A stretch of DNA of 64,000 bases from Galerina marginata. Lineage: Eukaryota > Basidiomycota > Agaricomycetes > Agaricales > Galerinaceae. The number at the start of each line of letters is the position of its first letter. Position 1 is the stretch's first letter. The translations under genes and the position numbers were made by a program. The notes under the pieces are model-generated. The model made no database searches. It worked only from the letters and a program-made list of their open reading frames with translations, and was not told where the DNA came from. The stretch is taken from positions 1,178,001-1,242,000 of the forward strand of contig JAECYW010000001.1 in NCBI GenBank assembly GCA_023014335.1, in the 5' to 3' direction. This document shows positions 44,007 through 56,369 of this stretch, piece after piece.

Positions 44007-45790
44007 ATGGAGATGTTCGATGCACAAGCTCTTCGCAATCTCTGCCTGGCGTATCCAGGATACATGGCCAGTCCGGGCTTCGAGTCTGTCGGCGAATGGC
44101 GCACTCTCGAAGGAGAGGGTGATGTCTTTGTCAACGCTGGGGCAGGGGAAGGTGTAAACTGCACCCCGGTTGGTTGCGCCATCGTTGGCGTTATAACGGG
44201 TACGAAGGCCCTCCTCGACCCCCATGGCAATTACTTTGCTCCTGCACCGCAGAAACCCCATCTTATAAAACTTGCTTTCACTCTTCGTGGACCGAAGGAG
44301 CACCCCGAGCTTTTTAACGACTTCCAGCTTGCAATGCAGCGCATCCTCAAGCTGCAGAGGGCGGGCGGCGTGACTGCCATGAATCACAGATGGTTGGTAT
44401 CCCCAGACGAAAAGGACCCAAACGAGCTGCTAATCCGACTCACTCACTTCTTGCTGGAGCCAAGGGTAAGCCTTCATTGTTTCAATCAATAGCAAACGCT
44501 GATTGGCTTGCTTGAGTAAGACTGATGAGGCCAACAGTACGTATTATTTTCAGTAAGCATGTTTGGCACGAATTGACTTGCTGTTGTAGCTCCTGCTCGA
44601 AACCAGATAACTGCCAGCTACAAGGTCGGCAGCTCCTACGACGCTGCGTTCAAGAATTACTTTGAAGATAACGTCGTCAAGATTATGCCTGTAGTTTCGA
44701 CAACTGGCGCACAGGTTTCGTACAAAGACTTCTCCCGCAGTTTGAAAGGCGCTCTCGTTTTGGCTGTTTTCGAACTGCGCCATATGTACATCCACAGTAG
44801 CAACTCGGACAACTTCACTGGAGTCGTCCACAGCATCGCTATCAGGAAGGAGCCATCCAGGGTGCATCGAGGCCCGTCCGTCGGCCTGGCTTTCACAGGC
44901 TTGGCTGCCGCCACTGTCCCTTCGACGCCTGTGACTCTGACACCTTCGGCCGTGGCCACTTTGCCCGCATTTTCAACTTCTGCCACTGCCGGTCTGACTA
45001 TCGGAACCATGCCCCCAGCTACTCCTTCAACCATTCCCCAGGGCATGCCAGCTTCGGTGCCAATGACCGAAACTGCGACACGACTTTCTGGCGCAGGTAA
45101 ATTTCAACAAACATTTGGATCCAAATGCTTGGCCGGCTAATACCATCTATGCTCCTAGGATTACCCACTGGCCCGGGTATCCCTAAGGAGGCTCAAATCG
45201 AACCTTCCACTCCAAAGACCACGACCGATGCTTATCTACCACCCACTCCTACTAGTTTGGAGGGAATGAGGCCCGCCGCTATACTGAGTACTCCTCCCAT
45301 CGCCTTAAACCTGCTTACCAAGCTCAGCAGCCTGGCAGACGTCGCGGCGGAGACTCCTAAAACTGATGTTTTGGCCAAGTCTTCCAGCTTGTTGTCTCCT
45401 TTGGATTTGGGAGCAACTCTGGGGCTGACTGCAGGAACGGGGGATGGTAACCAGGCTGTCACCAATAGTAGAGACGGCTGTCCGATCGCTCACGCTGCAC
45501 CTTTTGCACTCGCTCCATTCATGAAGGCTGTTACAGAAATACCTGCCTTCGTCGAGGGTTCTTCCTCCAACGGGAGGAAGAGAGGAGCTACTGCCGCTGG
45601 TCTGGACACTTTGGATATGTATGGCGAGGATGACGGCGTTGATGGTGAAACCAGCGGAGTTTCGAACGACAAAGAGAAGGGCAGGGAGGTGAAGAAAGCG
45701 AGACAGGCTATTGAGGTATGTGAGTTCGCAGCTACAAAGATAAAGGCCTCACTTCACCTTCACTCCCAGATGAGCGACGAACGTGTTTGA
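44007..45790 (+). CDS. Long orphan family B protein with Ser/Thr/Pro/Ala-rich tail (B4)
   Basis: Start at 44007 (MEMFDAQALRNLCLAYPGYM); an upstream mini-exon that supplies part of the ATG through splicing is possible. Domain 1: CAIVGVITGTKALLDPHGNY, LIKLAFTLRGP and a helix FQLAMQRILKLQ. It ends LIRLTHFLLEPR at the exon junction shared by B1-B3. Domain 2, from about 44610: NQITASYKVGSSYDAAFKNY, VVKIMPVVSTTG, SRSLKGALVLAVFEL and HSIAIRKEPS. Unlike B1-B3 it then continues about 260 residues of Thr/Pro/Ala/Ser-rich disordered sequence, an acidic patch (MYGEDDGVDGE) and a basic patch (DKEKGREVKKARQ), possibly a nuclear signal. It ends MSDERV. It has no A partner beside it. Confidence 0.68.
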
Positions 45791-46768
45791 TCGATATTGC
45801 TGACACTGGAGGTGATATATATCACCTGCCAAGTTCGACTGGACAATGAAGTAGGTCAATCATTAAGAACAGATGCCAAAACAAACTAACATTACCTGGG
45901 ATCGCAGGAGAGCAACGAACGTGTTCTAAAAACAATCGTCTTGAAGTCGGGTAGTTTGGCTTGTGGCTCGTCGAAGAACACGTTTTGGATCCAATGTTGC
46001 TGCTATCAATATATATATGCTGTTTGACCATAGTGGACGTGACTTTAAGGCCCGAGAAGACAACTAATGTAGCCCAGCAGTAGGGCCCTGACCGACAGCA
46101 CCAAATCGCGGCAACAGTGTCAACATCAGGACGAGGCCCGACTGCTGAAACTACAGCGGCGCACACTACGTGGAGACAAAGGCCCCATCGCAGCACCACA
46201 AGCTGTGCCATAAGACTGCAACACGTTCAACATCAGGACAAAGCCCGACTGCCGGTGAACATCCAACACGATACGCGGAGACCAATGCTCCATCGCAAAG
46301 CGCGGGTGAAGGTACGAGGTCAAAACACAAAACACAGTAGGGCACATATCTGGAGGTAGGATGTGGGTTGTAGGCGATCAAGGCAAGTTAAACGATTGAA
46401 GTCGATAGTACGAGACGTTGTCAACAAATAGATTGCTCACGTGATATTAAGGCCTTACAACAACAACAATACACAACGCGCTCATATCTTTGGGCAGCCA
46501 GCAGATCGCACACACACCCCCTTTACGCACTTACTGTGAATTGGTTATATCTAGTCACTGTGGGCAGCGATTTCGAGCATTGCATCGCAGACGCGATTTG
46601 GAGATTTCTAAACGCGTTTATCTCCTCGAAACTATCAAACCCCCCTCCCCCCCTCCCTTTTTCAACCATAATCGTTCTACCATATTGAGATAATGTTTTT
46701 ACCGTTAGTCTGTGTCCGCTGAGATTAGGTATTCTGGGAACTGACATGAGTTGAGTTACAGTGACTCT
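45791..46768. other. Intergenic region with a tandem repeat, no gene seen
   Basis: About 980 bp between B4 and the following large orphan gene. Apart from the 107-bp tandem duplication (46121-46330) nothing was recognised. A C-rich tract near 46640-46665 precedes the next gene. Antisense frames are Cys-rich because of composition. Confidence 0.45.
46121..46330. repeat. Imperfect tandem duplication, period about 107 bp
   Basis: CAACATCAGGACGAGGCCCG at 46121 recurs as CAACATCAGGACAAAGCCCG at 46228. The similarity continues through GCGGAGACnAA...CnCCATCGCA in each copy. It is more diverged than the other two tandem duplications in this window, so probably older. Confidence 0.75.
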
Positions 46769-49502
46769 ATGAAAACGAATGGCCGCGTTCAAGTGATTAA
46801 TGGTGCCCTGTGGTACTCCCCCAACTCCCAAAGACAGATGACCACGATCCCCGAAGCCGAAGGCCTCGACCGCATTGTAATGAACAACATCTTTATGCCA
46901 ACTCAGGAAAACATCAGGGCGTCGACAAACTACAGTTCTGTCAAGCTGGCCAATTACCAGGATCCAATATGGTGGAATCTGCCCTTCGGGTGGGTAGCGT
47001 TTATCCAACGCCAGATCAACTTTGCAGGCCCTGTGTTGAGGAGCATAATGGTGCCGCAGCGCGACGACCTGATCTTCGAGGAAGGCTCAGGGTATGGACT
47101 GCCTCCGCACACGTTGCAGAACTGGATTACCTTAGAAGAAAACTTAAAACACATTGTGGTTTTTCTGGCTGTTCTTACGGGATCATCGCCCATTCTACCA
47201 GCATATCCCGCTCATTTTGGCTATCGCCACCGGCACAAGACATGGAAGACTGCAATCATCGCGTGCGAGCGTTCACGAAACTGGTTGGTCGTTTGGATGG
47301 GTGTAATGTCGTACCTGGTCGCCGTCGCCGACACCAAGACGGAGAAGGGGAGAAAAGACCCTACAACGACTGTTCAACATTGGTATGGACATCTCCTCGA
47401 AAAAGGCATTGACCAGGATTGGCTTGACGGACTGTTATGGTCCGGCATGATCAATGACTTTTCGAATAGCATTGAAAGAGCTGGAACAATCGTTTCTCTC
47501 CCCCACCTTCAGAACAACACCAAGTGGCCTAGGGTGGAATGGCTCTGTCGTTTCACTGTCCCCGTTTGGTACCTTTGGCTCCTGGAATGGCATAAGGATC
47601 CGAAATTCGCGTCTTTTGCCCCCTTAGCCCATCAGCTGAGTGACATCTCAACGCAGGCCAGGCCGTCGACACCACTTAGACTGCAAGATCCTTCCCCGGT
47701 CATCAATGTTGAGTATTCAACGGGCACAACAAAGTCTACACACTCTTCATGGCTGGAATGGCTTGCGGCTCAAAATGCTATTAACGCACACACAGAAAAA
47801 GGCGAGAACTCGCAGAGCCGGCAGGAACGTCTCGAGAGGGCAAGGAGAAGGCCGACGGGCACCGCAAAAGTATACGAATGGGTTGAAGGCAAAGACGGTC
47901 AAGTGATAAAATCACGCATAGAGACCGATGCGAGACATGAGGTTCTGTATGGTTATGAAAAAAACGAAAGGCACTACGACGCTTTCTGCCATGAGTGGCA
48001 CTGCGGTACCATGATTGGCGATGGGGGTGGGTACACCGATGACGAAGACGATGAAGATGAAGATGAAATGGATGTGGACAGGGACTATGAAAATTTTGAT
48101 GATGTCGACAACAACATTAGCACCTTCACAGATACGGAGGCAGGCGACAGCAATCTTGATGCCCCTCTCAGTGAACATAGAAGACTCAGTGAACACAGAA
48201 CAGACAATGTTATAAACAAAGTCATGGTTCATAATTCGCCCCAGCCTCAGTCAACCGATTGGTCAGGCTCAGACAAAGTCGGCCAGCTGGAGGAAGCGAT
48301 ACTCACAACTTTATACAGATGCTTTGGGTATACAGCCGCCCTTTCTGCACCAGGCACTAATCATGGTCCGCAGATCATAGACCCAAAGCCTTTTGTGGCT
48401 TTCCTGGGTATGACAATTCAGGACTCGCTTGTGTCAATCTGGGACAGACCTAAAATCAAAGCAGCCCATGCCTTCTTTCTGCGGATATCGTCAGGTGGGA
48501 AGTACCAAGAACACGAATGGGATCTCAGCCGGAATGGTCGTCAAAGCTTGTTTTTACATGCAAGAACATCGTGCATCAAGCTCTTGAACGTGAAGCGGGG
48601 GAAGAACAGGGATGTGGCGGAAACTTGGTTCATGTTTGATTTGGGCACAGCTCGCACCCAACGATGGATGTTCACTACGACATCCGCCGCATACGCATTG
48701 CACATATGTCGACTGGACCCCTCATACTCTGACATCGACCTGGCTAGATATTCACTGCAAAATGGCGCCCCCTTTCGAACAATGCAGCTCTCAAGCACTC
48801 TAACTCGTGCCCCTTATTCTGCAGGATCAAAGTCAGAGATAAAACACCTTCCCGCAGCCTACCAATTCTCAATAAACGACTTCGCGTCCTTTCAGGATTG
48901 GTGCACCGATTTCCTCAACAACAACCGACGGGGTCGTGTGGCGTGCATGCTGGGGGGAATCCCATGGCGGGTATCAAACAAGAACATAGACTGGAATATC
49001 GTCTTCCGTGGCCCTTGTGGATGGTCAGACAATGTGGCCGAGTTTGTGATCGGCCGCCAAAGTGACAATAATTTGGAGTTCATTGATGACGAACTAACTT
49101 ACGAGGAGATAGCGAACCTATGTGGCTTATATCACTGCTCCACCGGTACGTATATCTTTAATAACTGATTTAGAACTGTTCTGAAAACCTGTTGTAACAC
49201 AAGGCCGAGGGCAAGATATCGAAAAGGTTTCCTGGTACCCAACCCCAGACAACTTCGATGGGTCTGGACTGGACTACGGCACATGGACAGAGGTCTCCGA
49301 AAGCTACTTCGTTGGATGGACCAAAAAGGGTGCAGAGCCAAATCCAGAAGGCGACGCGAAGTTATCCATGAGAGGTCCAATAAATAAGCGACATTGGAAA
49401 GCTAACGTCAAAGGATCAAAGGAAATGAGATTGGCACGCAAGCATCTACAAGACAGCGCCGACGATTTCTTACAAGAGTTTTTGAAAGAGAAAGGTCGAT
49501 AA
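46769..49502 (+). CDS. Large basidiomycete orphan protein with KVYEW motif
   Basis: One large exon to about 49145, then a small intron and a final exon ending FLQEFLKEKGR. About 880-890 residues. Start was taken at the first ATG, 46769 (MKTNGRVQVINGALWYSPNS); the open frame extends upstream, so a 5' exon is possible. Visible features: two Trp-rich blocks (NLPFGWVAFIQRQINF and RNWLVVWMGVMSYLVAVADT), VPVWYLWLLEW near residue 265, then TAKVYEWVEGKDGQVI and HYDAFCHEWHCG. An acidic tract DDEDDEDEDEMDVD lies near residue 424. From general familiarity this matches a lineage-expanded family of hypothetical proteins in mushroom genomes. No enzyme motif is seen. There are no signal peptide or clear membrane segments. 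Confidence 0.65.
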
Positions 49503-49984
49503 ACAGACGGCCTATTTGTGATACTGTCGCTTGTTACCAATCCGTCGATCACATTGTCTATGTTACTGACTTTCCGCATGTACATAAATTTGGTCTTTTC
49601 TTATAATGGTCAGATTGGAGTTTCTTGGACATTTGTCTATGTAGAATAGAATGCATTTCGGATTTCGACACAAAGGGCTTATGAAAAGAACTTATAGGCC
49701 AATAATTGATATATCCTTAGCCGTGCCCCCCAACAACGACCGATTTTTTTCTAATGAATATCTTTGTTTGTATATATGATTGAAGCAAGGTGGTGGGTCG
49801 GCGCGAGACGACACCTAGTCTAGAGGGAAATACTATAAACAGGAAACTTGTAGAGGTTTATAGTCAAGTCGTGATTCCGGGATCCGGCAAATAAAAGCAG
49901 CATATTTCCGCGATCCCTACACGTGATCCAGTTTTATCGAGTCAGTATCTTTGCACAATGCACTGTTTCTTCACTTCGTAGAAG
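49503..49984. other. Intergenic region, no gene seen
   Basis: About 480 bp between two co-directional genes, AT-rich, expected to hold a terminator and the promoter of the synthetase alpha-subunit gene. No RNA gene seen. Confidence 0.45.
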
Positions 49985-52061
49985 ATGTCGGAAGCCCTGC
50001 AAAAGCTCATCTTAGATACCCTAGAATCCCAGTCTGCTATTAAGGATACCAGGTCTCTCGTCCTCCCTGGCCAAACTGCTACAGCTTCAACAAATGAAGA
50101 CCAAATCGCTATCCTAGGAGCTCTTAACTCGCTTCTCAGTCGGGAGGCAAGTTGCTTGCTTTTTGTGCTAGACTTTCTTCGAACTATGTGGCTCTCTAGA
50201 TGATCGAATACGACACTCACGATGCTTTAAGCCATGCACTCACACCTGAAGGTTCACAAATCCTAATGGACGGCTCGCATGAAGCCCGGGTATGGTCTGT
50301 TCTTCCGGCCAAGGGAACTGGAGTTCCGATGAGTCCCGTTGAGCTCAAGAAAGCAATCGGCGACGAAACAGCGAAGGTGGGACAAGGCAGGGCCTTTAAA
50401 AACGGATGGATCGCCAAAGATGGCGACGGGCTTGTAAAAATAGTGCGCCTAAGACCGCCTTGAATCTCGAAGAAACTGAGCTAAATGAATTCTAGTCATT
50501 GGAGATTCAAGACACGACACAAAATGACTTAAGAGAAATTGCAGCGACGGGAACCTTGAAGGAGGGTGAAAAGATCCTCGCTGATTTGCGCAAACGCAAG
50601 CTCGTCATACAAAAGTGTGTTGTATGGATTTTCCCCGCACAACTTTTAATCGCCTCTTTTAGAAAGGGCCAGTGGTTCACCGTTCATAAAGGTTCAAAGT
50701 TCAGCACATCGACAGCAAAACCGGAGACGGATTTGACTGCTGATATGCTGGTTTCGTGAGTTGAATAGACCTAAATCTATTTAAAACCTTGCAGGTCGAT
50801 TTTGATATTTTAGTGGATCATGGAAAACTGCGATCTACAAGAAGTACAATTTCGCAGCAGAGGGTATACCTACATCTGGAGGAGCCCTGCATCCTCTCCT
50901 GAAAGTGCGAGAAGAGATTCGCAACATTTTCTTGGAGATGGGGTTAGCCAATTTAACACATTCTCAAGATGTAAGCTGATGGGACCAGTTTCGCAGAAAT
51001 GCCTACATCCTCTTTCGTTGAATCTGGTTTCTGGTGCTTCGACGCGTTGTTCGTACCGCAACAACATCCCGCCAGAGATCTCCAGGACACTTTCTACCTG
51101 TCTGGTTGGCTTCATTACTGGCTTTTTCCGTTCGGATTTAATTCATGTCAACAGATCCCAAGGAATGCCCTTCCACCCAACCAGGACTACTACAAACGTG
51201 TCTCGACGATTCACGAACACGGCGGTTATGGGTCAGCAGGATACAGAGCTCCTTGGTCTCATGAGGAATCTAGCAAGCTTCTGTTGCGCACCCATACCAC
51301 AGCATCCTCTGCGCACATGCTCTACAAACTCGCTGCTAGATGTAGGGGGGAAACCCCCCAAGATGACAGCAATGGAGTTACTCATGGTTCGGCCTCGATT
51401 AGACCCAGTGAGACGTCAGGAACAGAGGATGACGGATTCAGGCCCGCAAAGTTGTTCAGCATAGACAGAGTTTTCAGAAACGAAACTATGGATGCGACCC
51501 ATTTGGCCGAGTTCCACCAAGTGGAGGGTGTTGTTGCTGATCGAAACCTCACACTTGCAGATCTCATCGGTTTGTGCGCTTTCGAAGAATTCCTTGGTTC
51601 CCATCTAATCGTCCTTGTTGTTCCAGGTTTCATGAGAGTCTTCTTCAAGAAGATGGGTATAGAGAAAGTTCGCTTCAAACCTGCATACAACCCCTACACG
51701 GAAGTCAGTATTGGCTGTGGCTGCTGACAATCCACTTTAATGACATGTTTTTGGCTAGCCTTCGTTGGAAATATTTGCTTTCCATCCAATGCTGGATCGC
51801 TGGGTAGAGGTCGGCAATAGTGGCATGTTCCGTCCAGAGATGTTAGAACCAATGGGATTCCCGAAAGACGTACGAGTACATGGCTGGGGTCTCAGTCTTG
51901 AAAGGCCGACCATGATTCGGTATGTACTCCTTTGTGATACTGTACAACTTCTCAATTATTCCGTGGTTGACCTCAGGTATGGCATCAATAATATACGAAC
52001 GCTTGTGGGACACAAGACATCGATAGAGGGCATCGAAAACTCCCCGGCTGTAATGTTCTAG
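49985..52061 (+). CDS. FRS2: Phenylalanyl-tRNA synthetase alpha subunit (cytosolic)
   Basis: Catalytic subunit of the cytosolic alpha2-beta2 enzyme that charges tRNA-Phe. Start at 49985 ([16 protein letters not shown]). The N-terminal winged-helix region includes [20 protein letters not shown] and [17 protein letters not shown]. The class II core begins at [16 protein letters not shown] with FLEMGF and [22 protein letters not shown] sequence. Motif 2 is [20 protein letters not shown] and motif 3 is [18 protein letters not shown]. The gene ends SPAVMF. A short Ser/Asp-rich insert follows KLAARC before motif 2. Near 51155-51170 the usual splice gives the conserved DPK but then shifts frame. A splice using the AG at about 51162 keeps frame ([11 protein letters not shown]) but drops DPK. 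The beta subunit gene lies at the right edge of the window. Confidence 0.93.
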
Positions 52062-52152
52062 CTCCCTTCAGATGCACATTTTATCAGGAAGAAATCATTT
52101 AATGCATGAAACAAAAAAACTTGTGCTACGTAACCTGAACTAATTATCGGTC

Positions 52153-54521
52153 TCAGAAAGAGAATACCGCGGCATTCTTCCTCGAACCGAATGTGTACAC
52201 CAACGCTTGACTCATGAACAACCCGACAGTAATACCAATTGTCACGGCGATCATTGCGCCTCCGATATCGATGCCATTTCCATTCGCAGTAATTCCACCT
52301 GCTTGCGACAACCCAGACTACATAAATCGCAGGGTTAAGAAACGTTTTAAATAGCACACCAGGAACTCACGGGAACTAGGAATAGTACACCTGTTACCAT
52401 GGATGTAAAGGCTGTCCCGCCCATGCGCCGCGAGTACACGTTACCCAGCAATCCTACTGTGAAAGCTCCGATGGCCGAAACGACATCGGACCGATTGAAG
52501 ATGTAGTGATTTGCTATCTTGTTGGAAGCATATGAGCAACACGATATCATGACCATAACGGGTAGTTGTTTGCTTCTGACAGGCTGGAGATTCGCGAGCG
52601 AGGAAAGGGTTGAGAATAGAGGAACTATGACAAAGGACGTCCAAAATGGGAACGGTTGGAGATACCAAGGAAATCTATGGGGACGATAGCATCCGTCGAT
52701 CATATCTTGTTCTTGAGGTAAAATGGCACGGGAAAATGTCCAGGTTCCGTTTAGAGGGAGTCCTCCTCCGTCGGTGCCATTGTCAGACAACCAAGTGCCA
52801 GTGAGAGAAACAGTAGAACTGAGGTTCGCGGCTAACTCGTCAAGGTGACGACGCATTGGTCGGTCAAGGAGGAGATAGAAATCATTTCCTATTTGCAAGC
52901 CGAAACCCTGCGCGATCAGAGTGCGGTCAGAGAGAAATGGCTGGTTTCGATGGGAATATATATATGCTTTACCAGGAAAAGAGTATATATCAATGCATAT
53001 ACCATTTTTACGCTACCACATACGATATTCTTGGAGGCCAATTCGAGCGAGCTGCTGACTAGTAAAATTCAGTTAGAATGTTATAAAACAATGACAGGGT
53101 AATTACACACGTATAAGATAGCCAGGAAGTATTCCAATGATGCCAGACGACGAGATGGCGGTGTAGCAAAATATCTGGCTACGGATGCTACTGAGACCTC
53201 GGGCTGCGAAGGATACTAGGATGGAAACTGTGATTCTGGCATTTCCGGTAAGTTGCATATAATACGCGCGGTCGATTGAAACTCACTCAAAGACATTGGC
53301 ATACAATGCACTTTTCCCTGCCACGCGGAGCTGCAGAAATGACAGGATGAACGCAGCCAAACCTGCAATCCACATATCTACAAAGGATCCACCGAAAGCA
53401 AGTGGGCAGATCAGCGCTGAAAGACAGAAGCCCAAAAAACAACGAGAATAGATCGAATACGGAGGCGGAGCGACCAGTAGTCCCTCCAGCTGTTCCGTTG
53501 CCTGCTTCGCGCTGATTTCATCATGGACCACAGAACGGTATATAAGATGGACTTTGTGTAAGGCCCCAAGAGACAGACGACCGCCACATTTGACAAAATG
53601 GGTTTCAGAGCAACCAAGGTCTTGGTCGCCATATGAACAGATAATAACTCCAGGTAAATGTATAAATTCATGCCTCAACTTCGAGAATGTGGGCCGCAGC
53701 TACTAGCTGAGACTCGATGCGATGTGACGGAGCACCAAAAGTCATCAGAGCACGGGCAAGCTTGAGCAGGAACTCCTGCCTCTGCTTCATAGCTATAGAA
53801 AAACGATTTAGTAGGGCATATCAGTAACTGAGTTCGCCTACATACAGGAAATATTGAACTGAATCCGGATACGTTGAATATGTTTTCTGCGAGTTTTGTA
53901 ATCCATCTGACGCAAGGTGTTTTTCTCCAAGTCTTCTTGGTCGTCCAATTGTCTAGCATACCGACCAGTAATCCGCGGGTCATCAGGTTCCAGGATGTCA
54001 GAGTCCAGAGAACATTGAGAAATGGCCGAATAACCCCTCCTCATTCCAGACAGAGCAGTCGAGTAGCCATATTCGCTGTCTTGGAATTGGGAAGGTGGCC
54101 TGTCTTTCACCATATCACCGTGACTGGGAAGTTGATGAGTACCAGACCGAGTCATTGAGTACCAGTCCATCATGTTGGATAGAAGGCCTCGTCGTTTGTG
54201 ATCTTGTTCGTCTTCTGGTTTAAAATTGTCTTGTTTACTTGCATTTGATTCCTTTCTCTCAGTTGGAGTTCCTGCGTTCCTAACTGGCGAAAGGCGAAAA
54301 TTTGTGTAGGGAGCAGAACCAGGAAAGGCGGGATCAGGAGCAGTAATTTCACAAGGATGCTCGTACGAAGACAGTGAATACTTTGAGTCAGGGTCATCCG
54401 TGGTATAAGCGCCTTGGTTGTCGCCAAGGTCATTTCCGGGCTCCACGAACCCTAGAGGAACAGAGCTAACTCTGCGAGTTCGCCTAATTTCTTCTGCTGA
54501 CGACTCGCCTTGAGCGGTCAT
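52153..54521 (-). CDS. ThrE/PRM10-like integral membrane protein (putative amino-acid exporter family)
   Basis: Member of the ThrE (DUF1212) membrane family, fungal Prm10-like. ATG at 54521 (MTAQGESSAEEIRRTRRVSS). A hydrophilic N-terminal tail of about 230 residues follows (Ser, Asp and Arg rich). The conserved domain starts near SSEIMLARALMTFG-like sequence around 53700 (SHRIES equivalent). It continues through FIHLPGVIICSYGDQ, LGALHKVHLIYRSVVHDEIS, several hydrophobic spans (FLGFCLSALICPLAFGGSFV), then a luminal loop (NGTDGGGLPLNGTW). The final helices include GAFTVGLLGNVYSRRMGG and ITVGLFMSQALVYTFG. It ends AAVFSF. About ten membrane spans are expected for the family. Transport substrate in fungi is not established. 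The 3' end faces FRS2 (91 bp). Confidence 0.82.
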
Positions 54522-54786
54522 CTTCGATAAGGTGAGTGACAAGGACCTGAAGAATCGGACTGGATTGGGACTGGACCAAATTGTTTAGAGTCCGCCCGAC
54601 CACCTGCCACGTGATACATAACTCCAATCACCCATATTTAGTAACATGACTGCCCATTTCGTTCAATCACATAATTTAAAATGAATGTATTACGAAAAGA
54701 ACGCGATTCATGCAAATGGCTGATCGTCTCGAGATTCAGCAACGCAGTTTATTTTACATCTTTTAGGAGGCATGAAATCTCGCGCA

Positions 54787-56369
54787 TCAAACATCCGAAA
54801 CGGGATACTTGGTATCAGCGTGAATACTTGCTTCCGATAGGTCGGTGATCACTTCCTTCTGAACATGAATAGAGTGCACGGTATGCCCTGCCGCGGTATG
54901 AGTCTGGTTTTGCATGCGGAACGTCTAAAAAAAGAATACATGAGGCCATCCCGAATGCCAAAAGAACCAACACCTACATCAGATTCCACTTGAGTGTTCG
55001 ACTGCGATTTGAGAGCTGTTCGTGCATTGAGGGTGTCGAGCAACGTCTGCCAGGAGTAGCACAGTGAGAGAATGAAAAGATAGAGTAAAGAAAGATAAGC
55101 TTACGTTGGTGTAAATACGACCCATGGGATACGCAAACATCGCGTAGAGATTGGTATCTCGATGCAACAAGAAGCTGAACATGTCACCAAGGGCGAAAAG
55201 CGATGCAAACAAGCCAGTCTGGACAGCACCACGGATAATTCGGTTGATAATAGTGTCAGTTCTTCTGAATCCAGTGCGAGAACGACTGAGGACAAATGAT
55301 AGGGAAACTAAATTTCGGAATGAGCAAGGCTTGCTAGAAATCGGGATGATACCATTACCCGTTATGATGATGTCGGCAGCTGTCTGGAACACGAGCCAGC
55401 AAGTCACATAGGGACCCAAGGGGCCAAATTTGGCGACTCTAAAAAAAATTGTTCAGGACTCAAGTGGTGAAGGTAATAAAAAAAAACTCGGTAGACTAAC
55501 GCGTGCAGAATTCCCGAGTAAATACCCGCATAGAAGCCAAAGACAAGCCCTAGGGAGCTAAGTATTCCAATGAAAATAACGAGTGGCGTGCTCTTGGTGA
55601 GTATGAAAACACTAATTAACGAGACGTTAAAGAACAGGAACAATGAAAAGAAAGATCCACGTACCGATGTCCTAAGAACATCTGCGTGACAAACGCTGCG
55701 AGCGAAGTCGCCAGAGCTGTAAAGGGAATCGTCCAAGAGATGACTGGGATGTTTGATTTGGTCAAACAAAATAATTAAACAACACATCCGCACACATACA
55801 TGCCAAACTTGCTGGATTATCGTAATTGGTGACACTTTTTTTTTTTTGTGGACGGGGGTAAAAAAGGGCAGGAAGACGATTAATAACATGCATACCATGC
55901 TTCCCAGCCCGCATATACAGCACTTCACAGGAAAATTCGTCAGACTAAAATCAGACATAGAGGAGAATGTGCAACTTACACCGCGCTATGCACCGTGTCC
56001 AGTACAAAAAGACATCCGACAACAGCTCTGAAAATGAGAGTAAGAGTCATTCAATAGACGAGAAAATCAAATACCTGATCCATAGTCTGTCGTTGAATTC
56101 TGGCAAATTATAAGAAGCGGTCAACGGATAAGATAAATGGAATCGGAACGCACTGGTGTTGTGATAGACGATGAATTGATAGGTGACGAGACCATAAAGA
56201 TAAGTGTTAACTAGTGCGAAATAACCTGTAAGCAACAACAATGCTGGCAAGGGAGTAGAACTTACAAAACAGCCCTATCAGAAGGACACCTGGTACGGGG
56301 ATTAGACAAAGATATCGCAACAATGAGAAAACGACGATACGCACCGATTACTAAGTCGAATTGTCCCAT
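54787..56369 (-). CDS. DUF6534-type seven-helix-like membrane protein
   Basis: Basidiomycete membrane protein of unknown function. ATG at 56369 (MGQFDLVIGA); exons are short and separated by 50-60 nt introns. Hydrophobic segments include LVNTYLYGLVTYQFIVYHNT, AVVGCLFVLDTVHSAVY, VIFIGILSSLGLVFGFYAGI, GPYVTCWLVFQTAADIIITG, SLSFVLSRSRTGFRRTD, RGAVQTGLFASLFALGDM and an end block MFAYPMGRIYTNTLLDTLNA. The RTGF...TD...I...TG and PMG-IY-N--L--LN-R blocks are the family hallmark. The C terminus is cytoplasmic-like and ends KYPVSDV. Function is unknown; receptor-like topology is an inference only. Confidence 0.82.

Noticed and set aside
45822..46381. Cys-rich minus-strand frames between B4 and the KVYEW gene
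   Set aside because: They overlap a tandem repeat, have no conserved Cys spacing and look like composition artefacts.
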